Assembly (NCBI GenBank): GCA_035048815.1
Contig: JAUCBN010000006.1
Span: 24,567,001-24,631,000 of the forward strand
Source: Abelmoschus esculentus
Taxonomy: Eukaryota > Streptophyta > Magnoliopsida > Malvales > Malvaceae
Length of the DNA stretch: 64,000 bases
Direction of reading: 5' to 3'
The position numbers were made by a program, and so were the translations under genes. This document shows positions 23,493 through 35,755 of the stretch, in pieces; position 1 is the stretch's first letter; every line of letters begins with the position of its first letter. Under the pieces are notes generated by a model that saw nothing but the letters and a program-made list of their open reading frames with translations, had not been told where the DNA came from and did not search any database.

Positions 23493-23637
23493 CTCACTTG
23501 AATGTATGATTTGCAAACGCAACGCCTCGCCACGCCAGCTGTTGGCCGAAAACTGCAGTGGTCATCTCCACCGTCTTATCAAATAAGTATATCAATTTGA
23601 TCGCCCGAATACACGCACCATACGGTTTCATACAAAG

Positions 23638-24219
23638 ATGGCGGATTTGAGAGATGTGCACGGAAACCCGGTTCAACTCACAGACGAGCAAGGCAACCCG
23701 GTTCAATTGACCGATGAATATGGTAATCCCATGCACGTCACCGGTGTAGCCACCACCGAACATCCACCTATGCACGGTGGCCAATTTCAGATGAAGGTAC
23801 CCCAGACACGTCCTGCCTCCGACTCCGAGTCTCAGCAGCAGCAGTATCGGCCTCCGCCGCGTTACAATGTTTCGAACAAGGAAGAAATCCTGATCCAGCC
23901 GTCCGCCTTCTCCGGCAGTAGCTCGGTAATGAATGAAGATGAACCATCTTCCCTTCTGGTACATTTAGTTAACTGCGTGTTTTTTTCTGTTCTACTTTTG
24001 GTTTTGAACTGTTTTCTGGGTTCATAGTTGGAGGATGATGGGAAGAAGAAAGGGCAGGAAGACAAAATAAAGGAGAAACTAACAGGCGGAGATCACAAGG
24101 AGGAGGGGTCTCAGAACACCGCCAAAACCACCAGAAACACCACACTGCCTGCGCAGCCTCAGCTTGAGCAGGAGGAGCTGTGTTTGAGGGAGAAGATCAA
24201 GGCAAAATTGCCCTGGTGA
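23638..24219 (+). CDS. Dehydrin (Y-K type, degenerate S segment)
   Basis: 170 aa, exons 23638-23958 and 24028-24219. The N-terminus carries repeated Y-like segments: DVHGNPVQ, TDEQGNPVQ and a perfect TDEYGNP. Around the intron is a weak Ser/acidic tract (SGSSSVMNEDEPSSLLLEDD) in the place of the S segment; the intron sits there as in other dehydrins. Then come a K segment KKKGQEDKIKEKLTGG and a shorter C-terminal K-like segment LREKIKAKLPW that ends the protein. The Gly-rich phi segment of RAB18-type proteins is missing and is replaced by a Gln/Pro-rich stretch. Dehydrins are disordered group-2 LEA proteins that shield membranes and enzymes during water loss. ABA control is likely from the upstream ACGT motifs. 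Confidence 0.93.
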
Positions 24220-24570
24220 ATGGACGTGTTATTTTGTACGTACGTTTTAGTTGTAAACTATTGGGGTTGTCTTTTGTAGTAATAACGTGGCCTAAATAAA
24301 ATACTATGCTTCACATGGTTGAAGTATGAAAATACCATAAATTTTAAAGTTTTAATATAGTATCAATTAGACCATCAATTAAATTATTTTAATTCATAAA
24401 TAACAATAACGTAAATATTTTTTAAATCCAAATAAAAACCGAGCCGGATTACTTGTCTTTTCTTTACTCCTCGCTTCACTTCGCCTCCTTCTCTCAGTGG
24501 TCCGCAGTCATCACCTATCGCTCCATTGTCAAAACTCTAAAGTCCTCCATTTTCTCTTTCTCTTTTCCAT

Positions 24571-27053
24571 ATGTTTTCTCAATCCCAATCCCATTTCCTT
24601 TCCTTCCCATCCAAACCCATCTCTTTCTCTCCACCCTCCTTTCCCTTCGCCACCACCAACAGAACTCCCTTCCTCTCATCCCCCCCCTTCAAAAACCCCA
24701 CTGTTTCTCTCCGATCTCAACCCATGATTCCACACTCTAAACTCTCCAATCACATCGAACCTCCATTGTTAAACGACACCCATCTCAACCATTTCGCTGA
24801 AGTCGGCAACAAGCTGGCCGATGCTGCCGGTGAAGTCATTCGAAGCTATTTCAGAAAGAAATTCGAGATTCTTGATAAAGAAGATTTGAGTAAGTTTACC
24901 TTTGATTGAAAATTGATTTTTAATGGGAAAATGGTATATAAAGGTATTGGCTTTATTGAATTCATCCAATCTAGGTCCGGTGACGATTGCCGATCGAGCT
25001 GCTGAGGAGTCTATGGTTTCAATTATAATGGAGAACTTCCCCTCCCATGCAGTGTGAGTAATGGATATGATTGTGTTTTTTATTTGTTTGTTTTATTTAA
25101 ATTTTCTGTTTGCTGAGAAATGTTAGAACTGTTAATTGTAGTTATGGAGAGGAAAAAGGGTGGAGGTGTAAAGAGGAATCTGCAGATTATGTTTGGGTTT
25201 TAGACCCAATAGATGGCACAAAAAGTTTCATTACTGGTATTTTAGTTCTTCCTTTCTGTTTGCTTTCAGAGTAACATTTTAGTTTCATGGTTGAATTCTG
25301 GAGCGAGCTTATGCTTCTCGGTTTCCAGGAAAACCAGTGTTCGGTATTCTCATTGCTTTGCTGAAGAAAGGTAAGCCGGTAAGTTTCATTTATACCCTCT
25401 CTATACTCTGTGGCCTATGCTAATACTCATTATCGGTGTAAGCCGCCGTCATTATCTGAAAACCGGTTCTGTAAAGTTGCCTTTTGAGCTTTGCATAAAT
25501 CTGAATCATATGACTTTGTATCAAGTACTTTAGTTGGGCTTAGTTTTGCATGTTGCCATGAATATGTCGTCCTTTTAATCTAATCTTTGTTTGCATTTCT
25601 ATCCCCAATGGGTTAAACATCGTATCTGCGAACACTTCCATCAGTTAAATTTGTTTTTTATTGTTTGTCACTTCTGTTGAGAACATTGTCCAATACCCCA
25701 TCATACAGACCTCCTGTGTAAGAGTCGAATGCATCATAGTGCATAAATTCTGTTTAATTAATCATCCTCTTGTATAAGAGTCAATGCATCTAATTTGAAA
25801 AGTGCTTCATAGTTCATAAGTTTTGTTTAACCAACTTTTTCTATCTTATTTTCCAGATTCTCGGTATAATTGATCAGCCTGTCCTTAGAGAAAGATGGAT
25901 TGGAATAAGTGGGAGGGCAACTACATTGAACGGACAGGAGGTGGCTACACGAACTTGTACAGAACTGTCACGAGCGTATTTGTATGTTTTCCTCGTTGAC
26001 TAGATCTTACTTGACAAAATTATGTTCCATGGTTTATATGATTAGAGTTTTCTCCCAAAACTTGAGTCTCTGAAAACTGAAAAGACCATTGTTTTGCATG
26101 CAGTGTCTATACTTTATATGTGAAAAGGTTATTGGAAATATATTTTGATATAGGAAGCTGAACTATCACAATGCAATGTATTTTGGCCTTCATCACTCCG
26201 ATAATAAATGCATGCATACAATTCCCCTGGTTATAACAGAAAGTTGATAACTTGATATCTTTTACTGTTCTTCATGTGTTTTAGGTACACCACAAGTCCC
26301 CATCTGTTCAGTGGAGATGCTAACGAGGCATTTGCCCGTGTTAGAGATAAGGTTGTGTATTTATGTTTCGAGTGGATTATAAAAGGTGTTGTTTAAATAT
26401 ACCCTAAATAAAAGAAAAAATCGGGATACTTGGTTAATGTAAAAACATTTATGATAAAAGACTTGAAAATTTTCGTTCTTGTGATATATAGTCTTGACAT
26501 TTGTATCTTCTCCGTTTTCTCAACAGGTGAAAGTGCCACTGTATGGCTGTGACTGCTATGCCTATGCCCTCTTGGCTTCCGGTTATGTGGATCTTGTCGT
26601 TGAGTCTGGTCTCCGGGTATGAGTTTCTTCTTTTTTCTTTGTTAAAGATCAGTAAATGCAGTGGATGTTAAAAAGACATGGAAATAAACCTATTTTTTCT
26701 AATCGAAAATGTCATCAGCCCTATGATTTCCTCGCACTTGTACCTGTTATAGAGGGTGCTGGGGGTGTTATAACTGACTGGAAAGGAAATCAGCTCCAAT
26801 GGGAAGCTTCTGCAGTTGCACAAGCAACAAGTACGTCAACGCTCTTGATTTTATTTTATTTTCCTTTTTTGAATAAAGTCGAACCTCGAATCAAGAATTA
26901 ATTACTTGATGCTAAATTTAATATATTCCGAGTATTGCTGGTAGAAAGTTGCTGATCCGATCACTTTCTGCTTGTCTTCTAGGCTTTAATGTAGTGGCGG
27001 CAGGATATAAACAGATTCACCGACAAGCTTTAGATGCCATGCAATGGCAGTGA
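24571..27053 (+). CDS. HISN7: Histidinol-phosphate phosphatase, IMPL2/HISN7-like, plastid
   Basis: 335 aa from nine exons: 24571-24889, 24975-25053, 25142-25236, 25329-25378, 25857-25981, 26285-26351, 26527-26616, 26719-26830, 26983-27053. A Ser/Pro/Phe-rich N-terminus (about 55 residues, MFSQSQSHFLSFPSKP) looks like a chloroplast transit peptide. The inositol-monophosphatase fold follows: PVTIADRAAE, the metal-binding YGEE, WVLDPIDGTKSF (Asp pair plus Thr), GCDCYAYALLASG, and VIEGAGGVITDWKG near the end. The sequence pattern fits IMPL2 (KPVFGILIALL; YTTSPHLF), which in plants performs the histidinol-phosphate phosphatase step of histidine synthesis, rather than true IMPase or IMPL1. Activity on inositol phosphates as well is possible. 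It lies 350 bp after the dehydrin. Confidence 0.9.
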
Positions 27054-27884
27054 AGATTTTGACTTTATGTTTTAACGCTTAACATCCATACAAATGGTAA
27101 ATTTGTTGAGCTCATTTGCTAAAGTTCTGGCATCAATCCGAGATGAAACTACTCTAGAAACCAACTATGAAAAATAATACTTATAATTCCAACGTGTAAT
27201 ATTACTTTGCAAGTGATGATTCCTAAATTGGTGTGGTTGGGTGTATTGTTTTAGATTTAGCCCTTACCGACTTCACCGAAGCTTTCTCTGATGAACATAT
27301 GGTCGATGTGATGTCACTTTCCGATGAAAGTTTACTGCTTTAACATCGTTCTTGTTCTATTTTCTATTCACTATAATGCAAGCAACTTTTACAGTGACGT
27401 TATGGATGCTAGACCTTCTCTTGTGTCATATGAAGATGGTCCCATGCTCGTAAATCTGTATTATCTTTCTTAGATGCCCATCGTTTTCAGGTGATGAAGT
27501 GCTCGGATGAGCTAAGTTGATTCTAATCATGGCAAGTTACACCCTGTAAGAAGAAAAACCAGTAAGAAAATGAAGTGTAAAACAACCGCTTGAAGTGTCT
27601 AAAAATGGCAGCTTGTTTTATTACAAACCTTTAAATTGGTTAGCAGTTAGCTGAAAATGGATGGCAAGCAGCCAGAAATCAAAGATCTTTCTCCACAAAC
27701 ATTGCCTCATAATCAGGAACCACCCGAAACTCCATTCCTGCTGTCAATTCTTATCGCAATTGATATTCAAGCAAAAAAACAAACAAAAAACTTGGAACAT
27801 TTTTTTTAAAAAAAAAAAAGAAGAAAAAACAAACACCCTTGTTGTTGGGTTCCTTTCCGACAACATCCCTTTCTTGGAGGAGGG
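27054..27884. other. 3' UTR of the phosphatase gene and promoter of the receptor kinase
   Basis: No gene seen. An A-rich run at about 27773-27832 lies shortly before the receptor kinase start. Small open frames over it are low-complexity Lys/Phe translations. Confidence 0.5.
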
Positions 27885-30488
27885 ATGGAGATAGAAAAGA
27901 AATTGAGAAAATCGGAAACCGGCCATTTTCTATCCTCCATCTCGTCATTGCTGTCGCCACCGTTTTCATCATTATCATCAATGACAATCCTCCTGGTGTT
28001 GTTTTTTCACGTCTTTGTTTCATGGCCTGTCTCGGTCGTTGCCGCCACCGTTGCTTCCTACACTCCCAAAGACAACATTCTCATCGACTGTGGTGCCAAT
28101 TCGAAGCCGGATGTTCCCGATGGAAGAGACTTTAAAACAGACCACGAAGCCTCTGAGTATTTGAAAACCAAGAATGATGTCCAAGTATCTGCCTCGGCTG
28201 TTGTCTCTTCACCTATATATTTGAATGCCAAGGTTTTCCCTGAAGAAGCAACGTATTCGTTCACTTTGAAACGACCCGGTTACCATTGGGTGCGTCTCCA
28301 TTTCTTCGCGTTGAAAGATAAACAATATGATCTCCGACAAGCGGCGTTCTCCGTGTCAGCGAATCGGTATGCTCTCCTGCATAACTTCAAGATAAACAAT
28401 AACTCGGTACCAGTCCTCAAGGAGTACCTGCTTAACATGAATGATCCTACACTGACTCTCAAGTTTGAACCTATGAAGAATTCATTTGCTTTTATTAATG
28501 CGATCGAGGTCGTTTCCGTGCCGGATAGCTTGATCACTGACGAAGGGACTTCCCTTTATCCGGTTAACAAGTTTTCCGGTTTAACCAAGTATGGTTACCA
28601 AGTTGTATACAGGGTTAACATGGGGGGACCTTTGATCACCTCGAATAATGATACACTGGGAAGGACATGGATACCCGATGTTGAATATCTCGAAGAAAAG
28701 AATTCAGCTAAGGAAGCCTCGACTTCAGTGAATTCTATCATATACACGACTGTTACGCCGTTGATCGCGCCGGCAACGGTTTATTCGTCTCTTACTGAGA
28801 TGGGTGATGCAGGCACGGCGACCAATGTCTCATGGAAGTTCAACGTTGATAAAACGTTTGATTATTTGCTTCGGATGCATTTCTGTGACATTGTTAGTAA
28901 GTCAATCAATGAACTCTATTTCAATGTTTACATTAACGGTAAGATGGCAATTTCTGGATTGGACTTGTCCTCCCTAGCCGGTTATCGGTTGGCTGTTCCG
29001 TATTACAAAGATATCGTGGTGAATTCTTCGCTGTTCAGCGATGGACTAAAGGTACAGATCAGTCCATCGAATCAGGATACCGGGAAGAGAAATGCGATCC
29101 TTAACGGCTTGGAGGTGATGAAAATGAGCAACTTGGCTGGTAGTTTGGATGGGGTGTTTGGTGTCGAGGACGGCGGAGAGACTGAAGTGTCCCACAATGG
29201 CACGGTGGCTGTAATCGGCATCGTGATGGCGCTTGGAGCCTCTCTGGGTCTCGTTGCAATGATGTATAAATGGAAGAAGAGACCCCAAGATTGGCAAAAG
29301 AGTAGTAGTTTTTCTTCTTGGTTGCTCCCACTTCAAGTAGATCATAGCGTCTTGAGCAAGGGCATTGGTTCTCAGAAGAGCAACCTTTGCACCAGCTTAG
29401 GTCGGAATTTCACTTTGGCGGAGCTGCAAGAAGCAACCAACAACTTTGATTCGAGTGTAATAATCGGTGTCGGGGGATTCGGCAATGTCTATTTAGGCAC
29501 GATCGATGAGGGGACTCATGTCGCTGTCAAGAGAGGGAACCCGCAATCTGAACAAGGTGTCACTGAGTTCCACACAGAAATCCAGATGCTGTCAAAGTTA
29601 AGGCACAGGCATTTGGTGTCACTGATCGGTTACTGCAACGAGAACAATGAAATGATCCTAGTTTACGAGTACATGTCGAATGGACCTTTCAGGGATCACT
29701 TGTATGGAAAAGACTTGCCACCATTATCGTGGAAGCAAAGGCTTCAGATTTGTATCGGAGCTGCTCGTGGACTTCACTACCTTCATACCGGTACCGCACA
29801 GGGGATCATTCATCGTGATGTTAAGACCACCAATATTTTGCTCGATGATGCCTTTGTGGCCAAGGTTGCTGATTTCGGTTTGTCGAAAGACACGCCCATG
29901 GGACAGACTCATGTTTCCACAGCTGTGAAAGGTAGTTTCGGGTACTTGGACCCTGAATACTTCAGAAGCCAACAATTGACAGAAAAATCCGATGTGTACT
30001 CATTCGGGGTAGTTTTGCTTGAAAGCTTGTGTGCAAGGCCGGCCATTAATCCAAAATTGCCAAGAGAGCAGGTTAACTTGGCTGACTGGGCGATGCAATG
30101 GAAGAGGAAGGATTTGCTCGAAAAGGTTATTGACCCTCATCTCATCGGTTCCATCAATCCAGAATCAATGAAGAAGTTTGTCGAGGCCGCTGAAAAATGC
30201 TTGGCCGAATCCGGTGTTGACAGACCTTCGATGGGGGATGTTTTGTGGAACTTGGAGTACTCCTTGGAACTGCAAGAATCATTCACAGAAGGCAAAATAG
30301 ATGACACATCACCGGATACCAGTGCCGTTTCCCAACCTTCTATCATGATGGCATCCGCCACTCCAGTCGATAACAACCATTCGGTTTCCAATTCAGAAGA
30401 CAGCAAGGGTCTAGCTGATGTTCATGCCATTGACGATCACTCAGAAACTGCAATGTTTGCACAATTTCAAAGTCTGAATGGCAGGTAA
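27885..30488 (+). CDS. CrRLK1L (malectin-like) receptor kinase, intronless
   Basis: Single open frame of 867 codons. The likelier start is the Met at 27981 (33rd codon), which gives a clean signal peptide (MTILLVLFFHVFVSWPVSVV); the first 32 codons are Ser-rich and probably leader. The ectodomain is a tandem malectin-like region (ILIDCGANSKPDVPDGRDF; PGYHWVRLHFFAL; FINAIEVVSVPD; LLRMHFCDIVSKSINELYFN). A transmembrane helix is near residues 440-462. The kinase has GVGGFGNVYLG (about 527), VAVKRG Lys (about 547), HRDVKTTNILLD (about 643), DFGLSK (about 663) and the activation segment GSFGYLDPEYF, so it looks active. The C-terminus AMFAQFQSLNGR is shared by close relatives. The pattern (SNGPFRDHLYG; IIHRDVKTTN) suggests the ERULUS/CURVY1/THESEUS side of the family, which reads cell-wall state and RALF peptides. 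No intron is usual here. Confidence 0.95.
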   Translation: MEIEKKLRKSETGHFLSSISSLLSPPFSSLSSMTILLVLFFHVFVSWPVSVVAATVASYTPKDNILIDCGANSKPDVPDGRDFKTDHEASEYLKTKNDVQVSASAVVSSPIYLNAKVFPEEATYSFTLKRPGYHWVRLHFFALKDKQYDLRQAAFSVSANRYALLHNFKINNNSVPVLKEYLLNMNDPTLTLKFEPMKNSFAFINAIEVVSVPDSLITDEGTSLYPVNKFSGLTKYGYQVVYRVNMGGPLITSNNDTLGRTWIPDVEYLEEKNSAKEASTSVNSIIYTTVTPLIAPATVYSSLTEMGDAGTATNVSWKFNVDKTFDYLLRMHFCDIVSKSINELYFNVYINGKMAISGLDLSSLAGYRLAVPYYKDIVVNSSLFSDGLKVQISPSNQDTGKRNAILNGLEVMKMSNLAGSLDGVFGVEDGGETEVSHNGTVAVIGIVMALGASLGLVAMMYKWKKRPQDWQKSSSFSSWLLPLQVDHSVLSKGIGSQKSNLCTSLGRNFTLAELQEATNNFDSSVIIGVGGFGNVYLGTIDEGTHVAVKRGNPQSEQGVTEFHTEIQMLSKLRHRHLVSLIGYCNENNEMILVYEYMSNGPFRDHLYGKDLPPLSWKQRLQICIGAARGLHYLHTGTAQGIIHRDVKTTNILLDDAFVAKVADFGLSKDTPMGQTHVSTAVKGSFGYLDPEYFRSQQLTEKSDVYSFGVVLLESLCARPAINPKLPREQVNLADWAMQWKRKDLLEKVIDPHLIGSINPESMKKFVEAAEKCLAESGVDRPSMGDVLWNLEYSLELQESFTEGKIDDTSPDTSAVSQPSIMMASATPVDNNHSVSNSEDSKGLADVHAIDDHSETAMFAQFQSLNGR

Positions 30489-31047
30489 AACATAATTTAT
30501 GTGTACCAACCATTAACTCTGTAAATTATCATTCAATCATATGGAAGGATAGACAATTGGTAGTTTTGTACGCTTTTTATAGAATAATGATTAATTTTAA
30601 TTTTCAAGTTCAAATTACCAAAAATGTTCAATGAGAATTGTTGTCAATTTCAGCTGCGATTTGTGTCATACCTGTATCAGACCAGACAGATATACCATAT
30701 ATCATATAATATAATTGTATGGATAAAACATTAGAATCATTTCCACATCTATGCAATCACATTGGTTGGACCACTTCAAATAACCAAAGAGGCAGTTCCA
30801 TCCATAATTTTCATTCCACATTGATGTTAAATCTGAATTGTAAAGTCACAGCACTCGGTTAATCACATGTTACACTAGTAAACCACAAAAAACAGAATCG
30901 ACATAACAGTTAGCAACTTTAATCAAGCAAAATACTATAGATTCTGTCCTAACATGTAACAATTACGGCCTACAAAAAGAATCACCATTTAGCCTAACTA
31001 TAGAATCAGAGGTGAGATGGTGTCCTTAATCAAGATGTAAAAACCTG
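30489..31047. other. Shared 3' region of receptor kinase and SAE2 genes
   Basis: About 560 bp between two convergent stop codons, AT-rich. It should hold both 3' UTRs. No gene or repeat was recognised. Confidence 0.6.
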
Positions 31048-34000
31048 TTAGACCCTTTTCTTCTTGGTGAGTGATTCCCAGTCATTGGATATAATGAGTT
31101 CATCATCATCATCATCTTCAACATCAAGCTTCTCGGGTGTCTTTTGGTTTCTACTTCTATCAACCTCAGACAGTGTTCTTTTCTTCCCAATAACAGTTTC
31201 TGCCCTCGCTGAAGGTTCCTGAAATTCGACATCCTTCTCCAGCTCCAGAATCTCCTGTGATGGCAAAGCATTGGATGTACTTTCACCATTTCCAATAGGC
31301 TTATTGTTGTCCTTATCAACAGGAGCTTCTACCCATCCAGAGAGAACCATTCCATCAGGTTCTTTCTCCTCGTCAAATTCTTCCCTGCACGCACTAGAGC
31401 AGTTTTATTGATGCAACTTCTACAGACAAAATAGAGTCGTTATGACAGATAAAAAAAAGAGTCCATATGTCAACTTCGAGATCAGCTCTTACTCATCATG
31501 AAGAAACAAAGTAACAAATCTTATTCGTCATATTGTAATCACAAAATGGATTTTATTTTAGCAAAATAGTTGCACCATATTTTAACCAGGGAGTACAGTA
31601 CAAATGCCAGGAACAAAAGAAGCAACTGAACTTATTTGATGAAGCAAGTTCAATGTTCATCACATACTTTAAAAGAGCCTTCAATAAGGGTTTTAAAATT
31701 TTTACAGTATGATAATCAAAGTAAATACAAACCTATGCTTGATATTGATACTGCACGAGAACTCCTGTTGAAGATCCTCTATGGTGAGAACAGCCCCACT
31801 AGTAACGGGAGAAGGCAACTCGGATAATGCCTGTAACAAGAAATAAACAACAATTATCATACTACTTTTTGTGCCAAAGTGTAAAAGGACACCTGTGATT
31901 TCAAGACTCAATCCACAAGTAATAAATTTGCACAAAAGGAAAAAAATAGATTCATATTAAAAGATTTGATTTGAAAAAAAGGGAAATGAAGTGTACTTTC
32001 TCAAGGTTTGCAGCATAAATTGCTACCATATCCTCTTCTAGATCTTCACCAACTTCGTAAAGAATACTTGCCCCTTGCATAATTACAGGAAAGTTCATGC
32101 CAAGTTTGCCTTTAACAATTTTCTCAATGAAATCCCGCAACTTCGAATGGTGAGTATTAATCTCAAGGGATAATGGAGTCTGTTTTAGAGACATTAAATA
32201 TAAGCAAGTAAGAATCGAAACGTTCACAGAAGAAATTCCAATCAGAAAACTGTTTTAGATATACCTCTGAACAAACAGGGCAAGACTTGTTAGGTTCATA
32301 GGGTTCTACAGGCATTAGAAGCAACTTTCTTGAAGGATGTTCTAGACAATAAGTCATCCTGAATAGGCATCTAAAACCTATTAGAACTGAGGTACATTAA
32401 CTATCATAAGAAACAATTTGTAGATATGACTCAAGTATATCAGAACGATAATTCCTATACATCATATTATACTAAACTGAAAAACATAATTACATTGTAT
32501 TTAAGAACCTCAAAATAATCTAAAGGAAAACAGATTCAGCTTCGAACGAAAGAAACCGAACTAAACCTGAAATTATTGTTATCCTTTTTTAAAACCTTGA
32601 TTGCTTCAATCACAATCAACCCAGCTATGATAGCATTTGTTGTTGCAACAGCATGCACAATATTACCAGCAATTCCTTTAGCTTCAAAAAGACTATGTAA
32701 AGGAATCCCGAAAGAAGAAGCCCGGATGTTTGCAGCAGCAGTAACAAATTCCACGGCCAACTGATCATCTTTATCAAAAGTAAGGTTCCCTATTTCCTGT
32801 CAAATGATAAAACAAATCAGTCCAACTTGGTAGGAGATGACCAATCTGTTTTTCGAAACAAGCGGTTATCATCGACCTTTCCTCTCTTTGAGAAAAATAA
32901 TCTCAAAGCCTCAAGGAAAACCCTGGAGTTTTCGGAAAGGCTCCATATATCCTGAGGATTCTTCAAGCTCAGAGATGCCATGGACGAAACATCACCACTT
33001 GCACAATCTTTTTCTGTGTCCCCATTCTCTTTAGTTACTTTCATAGGTAGGATGTCTTTACTATATATAGGTCGTGGTTTGTTTCGGTTTTTCCATGTTT
33101 CTTCATTATATAGAGCAACTTCTATGTTATGACCAAATATGTGATCATATATTCTTCTTCCATATTGTTCAATATCTTCATCTTTTCTACATTCAAATAC
33201 ATCTTCTGAATGTTCAGACGAGCTTGCAGTATCACTAGAGCGCACATTCAAATCATTTTCCTGATTCTTGTCACCAAACAACTTTGCAAAAAGCAGGTCT
33301 TTTGCCCACACGATACAATGAACAAACTACAATTTGAACAAAATGATTAGAATTTGAGGCATAACAATATCTAGGCAATGATATAACTAAAGCATGAGAT
33401 CACAATTCTGGCTAATGACTACTGGCTGCTCAAAGCCAAAGAAAGAAGCAAATGACTCCCATACGGACACACCACTCCCACCCAAAAGAACATGTCTCGG
33501 AAATGAATGATTACCTTTGACGGAGTGCTTGTAATCGTACAAACAGGATAAGTTTTGGGGGCAGGTTTTGGCTGACACTCGTAGCACTCTGTTTTTCCCT
33601 TCAGATGTACAGTAACCTGCATCCAGGATAGTTACAATCATACAATATGATCATATTCAAAAACATTCAGAAAAGCTAAATAACATAAAATAATGCTAAA
33701 GCCAAGCAAAGAAGGCATAACATCAAAGCATAAATTTATATCAACCGAGAGATAGAGAGGAGTTGATAAGAAAATGAAACACAAAAGTTCAAGTTATTAA
33801 AGTCAAATAACCAAAAAATACAATAGTCAGACAAGCCATTTCAATGAAACTTTAACCTTCAGAACCTAAAGTGATGAAAGCAAATACATGAGCTCATATT
33901 GAATAAATAGTAAAGAAATACTTCAAAGAAGATGCTAAATTAAATTGCTTAAAACAACAAACATTTTAAACATATTTCAGAGATGCGTCTCTGCATTATT

Positions 34001-35755
34001 AATATTAGTATAGGACCTATTTGATAAAAGAATTTATGAAGCCTTCAACAGCACTTAACAAGAGAAACAAACTTTGTCCAAACAGAAACCTAAGATGTTA
34101 CTAATATATAGCATAGAACAGGTCACCTGTTCCAGGGGTGAGAGTTCCCTCCTCAATAAGTATTATTTGCATAAAATAGCAAAACCTAAGAGTATTGGTC
34201 ATACAGCATGCAAGATCAATACAATTGAGCAGATTCATACAACACAAAATAAGAAAAATTATATGAAGCACAACAATGAGCAATACGGACACAGCCTAGT
34301 TACAACTTAAGAATCAGAAATATTATATAGTTAAAAGACATGTAAAAACCTAGATTACCTGTCCCAAAAACCCTGTGGTCCCACTTTCAACCAATGGGAC
34401 ATCAACAGCCAAGCAAAGACAATTTACATGGCGCCTTGCATCTAAGTTATCCAACCCATTCAACACAACATCAAACTCTTTAAAGAAATCAACATTGAAG
34501 CGAGGCTCCTTAACATTTGCATGGTGTGGTGTAATGCTTATGTTGGGCCTGAATCTTAAGACTGCATCTCGAGCAACCTGATTAAAATATTGATGAAATA
34601 CACATCATTAACTTATAAATATCAATTAAAGCAAACAAGTAAAAAAGCTTGTAAATGTACTTGCCTTGGCCTTAGACTGACCAACATGAGATTGTCGGAA
34701 CAAAAATTGTCTATTCAGGTTGCTGACTTCTATAGTGTCCATGTCAATCTACAAGCAGGTAAATAGAATTGCATGAATAAATAAGTTCCTAAAGAGAAAT
34801 TATACCAGTTACTGGAGCCACTAACAGACCAGGAAAAACTCTTAGAATCACCAGCCACCATCTTACTCATCCATCTAAGTTCGTTTATCATCCTAATCAA
34901 CCCCATATAATCACACCACTGCAAAAATCAATAAAGTAACCACCACTGCTAATCAAGTCATCCTAAGGGCAACATTGTACTACCACCATCAACATTGATC
35001 AACAGTTTAAGCTTTCGGTATCTCCTTCAATTTTGACATGTGCTCCCAGCATGATGGGCACTATGCTGCTAAAATTTTGATGTCCTATAACATGCATCAA
35101 AACATCATAGATTCACCGTGACCGCCACTACCAATCAATTGCATCAAAACCCCAGAATCCATATATATCAACCAGATTTTGCCAATTCTTCCTAAAACAA
35201 ACATATATTAATCTCCAGTAAATGAAACATCTAGGATCATCACCCATAGAAACAGAAGAAAATCACAGGATAACCTTCTATGATGATTATCTCAATACTT
35301 ATTGCCAACTTATAAACATAGAGCACTTTCTACATGAAACATAGAAAAAAAAATGAGACCCACGAATTCTTCTAAAACGAATTTCTGCCATACCAAACGT
35401 TTGTAATCACCCAACTCTAAAAGAAAACGAAATTATACTGTTTAAACTTTAAACCCTTTAGAGGAAAGTCCAGTTGGGCAGAATCTAAAAAAAGACATTT
35501 TTACGAATTATTTTAGTGACTAATTAACTTACAACATGAATATCTTGAAATCCAGAGAGAGCAAGAGTCTTGAGAAGCTCACAGCCAATCCCTCCCGCCC
35601 CTACCATAAGCACTTTCGCCCTCTGCAATTCAAGAGAAAAGGGGGTTAAGTTAAACCATAGTTAAATAAAAAGCTTATTATTATCATCATTTGTTTAGTT
35701 TTATGGGGTATTCATGCCGTACCTTGATGGTGGATAACTGTTCATCAGAAGCCAT
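31048..35755 (-). CDS. SAE2: SUMO-activating enzyme subunit 2 (E1, UBA2)
   Basis: 639 aa from 11 exons: 35755-35723, 35622-35533, 34748-34665, 34577-34359, 33616-33515, 33326-32877, 32796-32567, 32358-32265, 32179-31997, 31830-31733, 31384-31048. It shows the ATP-binding [37 protein letters not shown], adenylation [12 protein letters not shown], Zn ligands CYEC and CPVC, and the catalytic [12 protein letters not shown] with Cys at about residue 168. The Cys domain is acidic and lengthened, followed by [20 protein letters not shown], the ubiquitin-fold domain, and a basic C-terminus ending KKKRV that fits a nuclear signal. With SAE1 it activates SUMO for transfer to the E2 SCE1. The intron after exon 3 starts with GC (AAG|gcaagt), a rare but known class. 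The 32876-32797 intron is only 80 bp; reading through it meets a stop. Confidence 0.95.

Noticed and set aside
23494..23964. 156-codon minus-strand frame over the dehydrin
   Set aside because: Antisense shadow of dehydrin exon 1; no domain.
32817..32876. SAE2 exon 6 read through to its stop codon
   Set aside because: Reading through gives a stop and breaks homology. A donor at AAAG|gtcgat makes an 80-bp intron and restores KRGK-EIGNLTF.
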